A stretch of DNA of 11,494 bases from PALSA-926 sp964476835. GTDB taxonomy: Bacteria > Pseudomonadota > Alphaproteobacteria > Micavibrionales > UBA2020. The DNA lies in assembly GCA_964476835.1 (NCBI GenBank), contig CAYZCE010000039.1, positions 1 to 11,494 of the forward strand. Reading direction: 5' to 3'. Position 1 is the stretch's first letter; every line of letters begins with the position of its first letter. Below the pieces are notes generated by a model. That model saw only the letters and a list, made by a program, of their open reading frames with translations, was not told the origin of the DNA and ran no database searches. This document shows positions 6,019 through 11,494 of the stretch, piece after piece. The translations under genes and the position numbers were made by a program.

Positions 6019-6053
6019 GAATAGGTTTTAGCATTAATAAAAGGAAGCATTCA
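6019..6053. promoter_or_regulatory. Compact shared regulatory gap between nth and ogt
   Basis: Only 35 AT-rich bases separate the two divergent start codons. The plus strand carries AAGGA (6041-6045), the ogt Shine-Dalgarno. Weak -10-like sequences exist on both strands: TAGCAT at 6029-6034 on plus, and TATTAA and TAAAAC on minus. Any -35 elements must lie inside the opposite coding region. Exact promoters cannot be fixed by eye. Confidence 0.35.
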
Positions 6054-6587
6054 ATGAAAGTCATTACCCACACCGCCGCGCGCGCCGCCCGCGGCCGCGG
6101 CCTGACCATCGTCTACGGCATCCACGATTTCCCGACGGGCAAGATCCTCGTCGCGCTGACGGCGGAGGGCATCTGCTGGCTCGGCATCAATTGCGGCGCC
6201 GCGCGGCTCGCCAAGGAATGGCCGGGCGCCGAACTGGTCGAGGACAAGGCCGTGACCGCCCGCGCCGCGAAAGAGATCGCGCGCCTGTGGCCGATGAAGC
6301 TCGCGCAGCTCAAGCTGCCCGTCGTCCTCTACGGCACACCGTTCCAGCTTAAAGTTTGGAAGGAACTGCTCAAGATCAAGCCAGGCGCGACCGTCACTTA
6401 TCAATCCATCGCGAAAAAGATCGGCAAGCCCGCCGCCGTGCGCGCGGTCGGCTCCGCCGTCGGCAAGAACACCGTCTCCATCGTCGTGCCCTGTCACCGC
6501 GTCGTCAACAAGACGGGCGGCCGCGTGAACTACGGCTGGGGACCGGAGATGAAAAAGGCACTCCTGAAAGGCGAAGGCGCTATTTAA
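6054..6587 (+). CDS. ogt: Methylated-DNA--[protein]-cysteine S-methyltransferase
   Basis: A suicide repair protein that transfers the alkyl group from O6-alkylguanine (and O4-alkylthymine) in DNA to its own cysteine. In the 177-residue product the C-terminal DNA-binding domain is clear: GTPFQLKVWKEL (94-105), the tyrosine Y116 in TVTYQSIA, the arginine finger R130 in the VRAVGSAVGKN segment (129-139) and the active-site PCHRV motif (146-150) with acceptor C147. The N-terminal domain (about 17-80) is the usual divergent, mixed fold. No AraC or Ada N-terminal domain is present, so it is the Ogt/MGMT type rather than Ada. The start is supported by AAGGA (6041-6045), 8 bases before the ATG. It is divergent from nth, another repair gene, and ends by overlapping the dapB stop within TTAA (6584-6587). 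The basic N-terminus (residues 10-15, RAARGR) is slightly unusual. Confidence 0.95.
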   Translation: MKVITHTAARAARGRGLTIVYGIHDFPTGKILVALTAEGICWLGINCGAARLAKEWPGAELVEDKAVTARAAKEIARLWPMKLAQLKLPVVLYGTPFQLKVWKELLKIKPGATVTYQSIAKKIGKPAAVRAVGSAVGKNTVSIVVPCHRVVNKTGGRVNYGWGPEMKKALLKGEGAI

Positions 6588-7309
6588 AGCCCGAGGACGT
6601 CGCGCATTGAATAAAGGCCGGGCTTCTGCCGTGTGAGCCACAGTGCCGCGCGGACGGCGCCGCGGGCGAAGATGGCGCGGTCGGTGGCCTTATGCGCCAG
6701 CTCGATCCGCTCGCCCGCGCCGGCGAAGGTCACCGTATGTTCGCCCACGACGTCGCCGCCGCGGAACACGGAAAAGCCGATCGCATCGTCTGCACGCGTG
6801 CCCTCGCGCGCGACGGTCCTGGCTTTCTCGAAATCCAAACCCCTGCCCTGCGCCGCCGCGCGGCCGAGCGCGAGCGCGGTGCCCGAGGGGGCGTCGACTT
6901 TATGGCGGTGATGCGCCTCGAAAATCTCGATGTCGAAACCGGGGCCGAGGCGCGCGGCGGCATCCTCGACCAGCGCCAGCAGCATCGTCACGCCGACGCT
7001 CATGTTGGCAGCCTGCAGGATGGGGGCTTTCTGCGCGGCGGCTTCCAGCGCCTTTTGCGCCGCCATGTCCAGTCCCGTCGTGCCGACGACCAGCGCGCGG
7101 CCATATCGTGCGGCCAGCGCGGCATGGCCAACGAGCGCATCGGGCGCAGTGAAGTCGATGACGGCCTCGGTCGCGGCGAACAGCGCGTCCTTGTCGTCGT
7201 TGCGCCCTGCGATACCCGCAAGCACCGCCGCGGCGCCGCCTGCGTCCAGTTCCTGCTGCAGCATGCGGCCCATGCGCCCGTGCGCGCCGAGAATACCGAT
7301 GTTCACCAT
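6584..7309 (-). CDS. dapB: 4-hydroxy-tetrahydrodipicolinate reductase
   Basis: NAD(P)H-dependent reductase of the diaminopimelate/lysine pathway, making tetrahydrodipicolinate for peptidoglycan and lysine. The 241-residue protein shows the nucleotide-binding GAHGRMGR (8-15), VIDFTAP (50-56), VGTTG (75-79), the hinge AANMSVGV (100-107) and the signature EAHHRHKVDAPSGTAL (131-146), containing the catalytic histidine and lysine (about H134 and K137). The length is somewhat shorter than E. coli DapB (273). The Shine-Dalgarno GGAGGA (7317-7322, minus strand) is 7 bases before the ATG at 7307-7309, but it lies within the 3' arm of the perfect hairpin at 7313-7353. No promoter is visible in the 59-base gap, so expression may come from read-through of the upstream operon or from a promoter inside the gene at 7369-7893. 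The gene lies downstream of dnaJ, as often in alphaproteobacteria, but three extra genes intervene. Confidence 0.96.
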   Translation of the reverse strand: MVNIGILGAHGRMGRMLQQELDAGGAAAVLAGIAGRNDDKDALFAATEAVIDFTAPDALVGHAALAARYGRALVVGTTGLDMAAQKALEAAAQKAPILQAANMSVGVTMLLALVEDAAARLGPGFDIEIFEAHHRHKVDAPSGTALALGRAAAQGRGLDFEKARTVAREGTRADDAIGFSVFRGGDVVGEHTVTFAGAGERIELAHKATDRAIFARGAVRAALWLTRQKPGLYSMRDVLGL

Positions 7310-7312
7310 AGA

Positions 7313-7353
7313 AAAATCCTCCGCCCGCGAGTCTAGCGCGGGCGGAGGATTTT
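7313..7353 (-). terminator. Perfect 17-bp terminator hairpin overlapping the dapB ribosome-binding site
   Basis: Positions 7313-7329 and 7337-7353 are perfectly complementary (17 bp, GC-rich core CCTCCGCCCGCG) around a 7-base loop. Read leftwards, the stem is followed by a short T run (TTTTTC), as expected for an intrinsic terminator of the three-gene cluster whose last stop is at 7369. It can also act in the plus direction, since T tracts flank both sides. The 3' arm on the minus strand contains GGAGGA, the dapB Shine-Dalgarno. Confidence 0.88.
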
Positions 7354-7368
7354 GTCGAAAGGTTTAGG

Positions 7369-7893
7369 TCAGCCCAGCTTCACGGAGAAGAACGGGTTGT
7401 TGCCGCCGTAAGCATAGGCCAGTTCCTTGACCGGCTTCTGGACGCCGTCAGCGCCGGTGGTGACCGCCGTGACGCGTGCGAACGACGCTGCAAGGTCCTT
7501 GCTGTGCTTGTTCAGCTTGTTGATCACGCGCGTCGCCTTGCTGTTGAGCATATCGAGGGTCTTTTCGTTGCCGATCCACTTCTCGGGCGTGCTGAGGATG
7601 GCGGCTTCCTTGTTGAACGACTTGATCAGCTGGTTGACCAGGCGGTCGAAGCAGCGCACGTTGTGCACGTCCTTGGCGTCGCCGGAGATCACCGGGCGGC
7701 CTTGGGCGAACTCAAGGCGGTTTTCCAGCGTCGGCGCGCTGGAGACGCGGCGGTACATGTCCGCGTAAGCCTTGAAGAAGCGCAGGGGGATGTATTCTTC
7801 CGGCACCAGCGGCACGCGGCTGCTCTCGCCGACGATTTCGCGCTTGAGGGAACGCAGCATGGCGCCGATCTTTTGCGACAGGGTAGTGGCCAT
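7369..7893 (-). CDS. Third member of a tandem family of small proteins of unknown function
   Basis: A 174-residue, probably cytosolic protein without signal peptide or membrane helix. It shares a scaffold with the two products encoded just upstream: a basic amphipathic start (M-L-R-S-L-K-R-E) followed by GESSR (22-26), PTLENRLEF (54-62), DVHNVRCFD (75-83) with a single conserved cysteine C80, and a C-terminal SFARVTAV (137-144) plus KPVKELAY (153-160). It is longer because of inserts after GESSR and around residues 97-125. TAAGGAG overlaps the stop of the preceding gene, 11 bases upstream, and a terminator follows. No catalytic motif stands out; a structural or binding role is as likely as an enzymatic one. 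The real coding nature is supported by conservation among the three paralogues, by Shine-Dalgarno sites and by operon layout. Confidence 0.82.
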   Translation of the reverse strand: MATTLSQKIGAMLRSLKREIVGESSRVPLVPEEYIPLRFFKAYADMYRRVSSAPTLENRLEFAQGRPVISGDAKDVHNVRCFDRLVNQLIKSFNKEAAILSTPEKWIGNEKTLDMLNSKATRVINKLNKHSKDLAASFARVTAVTTGADGVQKPVKELAYAYGGNNPFFSVKLG

Positions 7894-7904
7894 TGTTTTT
7901 CTCC

Positions 7905-8327
7905 TTATGCTGAAAGCTTGATGGAAAGCGCCTGGTACTGAAGGCGGTCGACGGGAACCTTCTGGCCGTTCTCGACCGTATAGGCGCTGATGCGCGAGAG
8001 GGAACCTTCGAGGTCCTTGATGTGCTTGCGGGCCTTGACCTCGGCATCGTTGAGGAAAGAAGCCTTGTCGAACGACGACTTCAGCGAGCCCAGCACGCTG
8101 TCAAGGCAGCGGATGCGGTGCACGTCGCGCGACGGGCCGTCGATGATGACCTTCTGCGAATCTTCGCATACCAGGCGGTTTTCGGGATTGGGGATGGTGG
8201 TGCAGGTCGGCCATGCGCCCGGCATGTGGCCGCCGCGCACGATCACGACGGTGCGGTTGCTCTCGCCGGCGAGTTCGCGGCGGACGGCACGGAAGAATTT
8301 CTGGATCTTGTCTGTGAACTTGCTCAT
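7905..8327 (-). CDS. Second member of the tandem small-protein family
   Basis: A 140-residue protein, unrecognised. Shared blocks are the basic amphipathic start MSKFTDKIQKFFRAVRRE, GESNR (21-25), IPNPENRL (45-52), RDVHRIRCLDSVLGSL (67-82) with cysteine C74, and SLSRISAYTVENGQKVPVD (109-127). It has a unique glycine/proline-rich segment with histidine and cysteine between 30 and 44 (RGGHMPGAWPTC). No membrane helix or export signal is visible. It starts 3 bases after the stop of the preceding gene, with GGAG embedded in that gene's final codons, suggesting translational coupling. It is closest to the 136-residue product at 8331-8741. Confidence 0.82.
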   Translation of the reverse strand: MSKFTDKIQKFFRAVRRELAGESNRTVVIVRGGHMPGAWPTCTTIPNPENRLVCEDSQKVIIDGPSRDVHRIRCLDSVLGSLKSSFDKASFLNDAEVKARKHIKDLEGSLSRISAYTVENGQKVPVDRLQYQALSIKLSA

Positions 8328-8330
8328 GGG

Positions 8331-8741
8331 TTACTCCGCTTTCGGGCCAAGGGGGATAGTGACGTTCTTGTAAGTCAGGCGATCAACCGGCGTCTTTTGC
8401 TCGCCGTCGATCTTGTAAGCGCGGACACGCGCCAGGGAATCCGCAACATCGGCGATGTGCTGCTCGATCTCGCGCGCGGCTTCGCTGTTGAACTTGTAAG
8501 ATAATGTGCCGATGACGTTGTCGAGGCAGCGGACGCGCACGATGTCACGGCGCGGGCCTTCGACCTTCACTTTGTCGGCCTCGAATTCAAGGCGGTCGTC
8601 GGGGTTGGGGATGCTGCCCTGCACGACGGCGCCCATGCCGATCGTATCGGCATAGAACGTCTCGAAACGGTTGCTCTGGCCGAGAAACGCGCGTTGCAGG
8701 CTGCGCATGAACTTGTTATAGCGGTCGGAGAATTTGCTCAT
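8331..8741 (-). CDS. First member of the tandem small-protein family
   Basis: A 136-residue, probably cytosolic protein that I cannot assign. Its blocks are MSKFSDRYNKFMRSLQR at the start, GQSNR (21-25), IPNPDDRLEFE (44-54), RDIVRVRCLDNVIGTL (65-80) with conserved C72, and SLARVRAYKIDGEQKTPVD (102-120). All are shared with the two genes downstream. Helix is predicted by eye at the N-terminus and around 85-105, with beta-like segments near 50-72 and 105-131. The ATG at 8739-8741 follows AAGGAAAGAG. This is the promoter-proximal gene of a three-gene unit starting at a near-consensus promoter (8777-8805) and ending at the hairpin at 7313-7353. It sits directly after dnaJ, which has its own weak terminator. 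Confidence 0.82.
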   Translation of the reverse strand: MSKFSDRYNKFMRSLQRAFLGQSNRFETFYADTIGMGAVVQGSIPNPDDRLEFEADKVKVEGPRRDIVRVRCLDNVIGTLSYKFNSEAAREIEQHIADVADSLARVRAYKIDGEQKTPVDRLTYKNVTIPLGPKAE

Positions 8742-8752
8742 GATCGTCTCTT

Positions 8753-8777
8753 TCCTTGGTCATTGAATTACCAAGGA
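8753..8777. repeat. 8-bp inverted repeat at the start of the three-gene operon (operator candidate)
   Basis: TCCTTGGT (8753-8760) and ACCAAGGA (8770-8777) are perfect complements around 9 bases. The upstream arm touches the -10 hexamer (8777-8782) and covers the expected start point near 8770. The downstream arm includes the AAGGA of the ribosome-binding site. It could be a repressor-binding dyad; a leader hairpin is less likely because the transcript would start at the far edge of the first arm. Confidence 0.5.
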
Positions 8778-8805
8778 GTATCGCTTTCCTTCAGCTTTAT
8801 GTCAA
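8777..8805 (-). promoter_or_regulatory. Near-consensus sigma-70 promoter of the three-gene cluster
   Basis: On the minus strand TTGACA (8800-8805) is a perfect -35, followed after exactly 17 bases by GATACT (8777-8782; 4 of 6). It lies in the 95-base gap between dnaJ and the first paralogue. A start near 8770 gives a leader of about 28 bases. Confidence 0.75.
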
Positions 8806-8816
8806 TCATTTTCAGT

Positions 8817-8846
8817 AAATAAAAAGACCTTTATTATCAGTCTTTT
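8817..8846 (-). terminator. Weak terminator at the end of dnaJ
   Basis: On the minus strand AAAAGAC (8840-8846) pairs with GTCTTTT (8822-8828) across an 11-base loop, followed by TTTTTATTT. The first arm overlaps the last dnaJ codons and the loop includes its stop. The stem is only 7 bp and AT-rich, so termination would be partial at best. Confidence 0.45.
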
Positions 8847-10021
8847 AGATCTTCCCACAGCTCCTTAACCTTGCCGAAAAAGCCATGGCTTTGCGGGTTG
8901 GTCTTGGAATCGACGCTTTCTTTCACGAATTGGTCGAGCAGGTCTTTTTGCTTTTTGCTGAGGTTGACCGGCGTCTCGACGACGACCTCGACGAACATGT
9001 CGCCGCGCATGGAGGAACGCATCACCGACATGCCCTTGCCCTTGAGGCGGAACTGCTGGCCGGTCTGGGTGCCCGAGGGGATGGAGAGCGAGACGCGCTT
9101 GCCGTCGATGGTCGGCACCTCGATGCTGCCGCCCAGCGCGACCATGTGCATCGGCACCGGCACGCGGCAATGAAGCTCCGCGCCGTCGCGCGTGAAGAGG
9201 CGGTGCGGCTTGACCGTCATGAACACGTAAAGGTCGCCCGACGGCCCGCCGCGCACGCCGGCTTCGCCTTCGCCGGTCAGGCGGATGCGCGTGCCGTCCT
9301 CGATCCCGGCAGGAATGGAAACCTGCAGCGACTTTTCCTTGCGCGTGCGGCCGGAGCCGCTGCACGTCTTGCAGGGATGCTTGATGACCTGTCCCGCGCC
9401 GTTGCATACCGGGCAGGCGCGTTCGACCGTGAAGAAGCCCTGCTGCCCGCGCACGCGGCCGGTGCCGCGACAATGGTCGCAGGTCTCGGGCTTGGTGCCC
9501 TTCTCCGCGCCGGAACCAGAACAGGTCGCGCAGGATTGCCACGTCGCCACCTTGATGGTCGCGTCCTTGCCCTTGAAAGCGTCTTCGAGCGTGATCTCCA
9601 TGTCGTAGGAAACATCAGCCCCGCGCCGCGCACCGGTATCGCCGCCGCCACGTCGCTGCTGCGCGCCGCCCATGCCCGACATGAAGTCGCCGAACATCTC
9701 TTCAAAAATATCTGAGAATCCGCCAGCGCCGCCGCCGCCGAAGCCGCCCGCGAAACCACCGGCACCAGCGCCCGCGCCCGGGCGTGGCCCGCCGTTCTGG
9801 AAGGCTGCGTGGCCGAAGCGGTCGTAAGCCGCGCGCTTTTGCTCGTCCTTCAGGACGTCATAAGCTTCGTTGACTTCCTTGAAGTGGTGCTCGGCCTCTT
9901 TATTGCCGGGGTTTTTGTCGGGGTGGTACTTCACGGCCTTGGCGCGATAGGCCTTCTTCAGCTCGTCCGCTGAAGCACCTTTCGCCGCGCCGAGGATTTC
10001 GTAGAAATCTTTTTTGGCCAT
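8837..10021 (-). CDS. dnaJ: Chaperone protein DnaJ (Hsp40)
   Basis: Co-chaperone that binds unfolded protein and stimulates the ATPase of DnaK. The 394-residue product is a complete type I DnaJ. It has a J domain (about 4-70) with HPD at 33-35, and a Gly/Phe-rich linker (77-118) unusually rich in GAGAGG repeats. The zinc-binding region (164-224) has four C-x2-C-x-G-x-G repeats (CATCSGSG, CDHCRGTG, CPVCNGAG, CKTCSGSG), followed by the two C-terminal beta domains. The start at 10019-10021 fits the conserved MAKKDFYEILG opening; the Shine-Dalgarno is weak (AGCGGAT). It lies 53 bases after dnaK on the same strand, with a hairpin between, so it is probably cotranscribed with dnaK. Heat-shock regulation is expected from the family; its promoter would lie upstream of dnaK, outside the window. 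Confidence 0.98.
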   Translation of the reverse strand: MAKKDFYEILGAAKGASADELKKAYRAKAVKYHPDKNPGNKEAEHHFKEVNEAYDVLKDEQKRAAYDRFGHAAFQNGGPRPGAGAGAGGFAGGFGGGGAGGFSDIFEEMFGDFMSGMGGAQQRRGGGDTGARRGADVSYDMEITLEDAFKGKDATIKVATWQSCATCSGSGAEKGTKPETCDHCRGTGRVRGQQGFFTVERACPVCNGAGQVIKHPCKTCSGSGRTRKEKSLQVSIPAGIEDGTRIRLTGEGEAGVRGGPSGDLYVFMTVKPHRLFTRDGAELHCRVPVPMHMVALGGSIEVPTIDGKRVSLSIPSGTQTGQQFRLKGKGMSVMRSSMRGDMFVEVVVETPVNLSKKQKDLLDQFVKESVDSKTNPQSHGFFGKVKELWEDLKD

Positions 10022-10040
10022 GACATCCGCTCGCCGTCAG

Positions 10041-10063
10041 CCCCCGAGCGATACGCCCGGGGG
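10041..10063 (-). other. Intercistronic hairpin between dnaK and dnaJ
   Basis: Positions 10041-10050 and 10054-10063 form a 10-bp GC-rich stem (one G-U wobble in the minus-strand RNA) with a 3-base loop. No T tract follows in the direction of transcription, so it is unlikely to be a full intrinsic terminator. It could limit read-through or protect the dnaK mRNA 3' end, giving more DnaK than DnaJ. Confidence 0.7.
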
Positions 10064-10074
10064 TGACAGGTTCA

Positions 10075-11494
<1,420 letters not shown>

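Noticed and set aside
8885..9715. Long plus-strand frame opposite dnaJ
   Set aside because: It is the antisense shadow of a clear, full-length dnaJ; it has no Shine-Dalgarno and has H/R/A-rich composition.
9720..9790. Repetitive GC-rich tract, considered as a microsatellite or CRISPR-like repeat
   Set aside because: It encodes the Gly/Phe-rich linker of DnaJ; repetition follows from glycine and alanine codons and there are no spaced identical repeats.

Overview
The window looks like a chromosomal segment of a GC-rich alphaproteobacterium. This is inferred from three things: the dnaK-dnaJ-(insert)-dapB order, the neighbourhood of mdh, a DUF2336 protein and zapE, and the residue-level character of these proteins. 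I cannot place it more finely; a Rhodospirillales- or Micavibrio-like lineage is only a guess. Both ends are cut: the left edge truncates mdh and the right edge truncates dnaK.

Layout, left to right. Minus-strand mdh (N-terminal 159 residues) is followed by a plus-strand gene for a small three-helix membrane protein, then a minus-strand DUF2336 gene, a second plus-strand small membrane protein of similar design, and minus-strand zapE (AFG1-type ATPase). Next come a tiny plus-strand cysteine-rich, metallothionein-like gene with its own terminator, a large intergenic inverted repeat, an AT-rich promoter region and a plus-strand predicted lipoprotein or membrane-anchored gene. Then lie minus-strand nth, plus-strand ogt and minus-strand dapB. 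The right third is all on the minus strand: dapB, three tandem paralogous small genes of unknown function, dnaJ and dnaK.

Functionally the recognisable genes are housekeeping: TCA cycle (mdh), lysine/diaminopimelate synthesis (dapB), base-excision and alkylation repair (a divergent nth/ogt pair 35 bp apart) and the DnaK/DnaJ chaperones. The accessory genes sit between them. All four convergent gene pairs meet with no spacer: one pair abuts exactly, and three overlap by four bases so that the two stop codons share sequence.

The best candidate for something undescribed is the 7369-8741 cluster. It has three tandem paralogues with shared motifs (G-[EQ]-S-[NS]-R, N-R-L, V/I-R-C-[LF]-D and a C-terminal S-[LF]-[AS]-R block), a near-consensus promoter with a dyad over the -10/start region, and a perfect 17-bp terminator hairpin. 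It is placed between dnaJ and dapB. That terminator also contains the dapB Shine-Dalgarno sequence. Another point to check is an in-frame TAG in dnaK, where the invariant NEPT glutamate codon is expected, four bases from the right edge.
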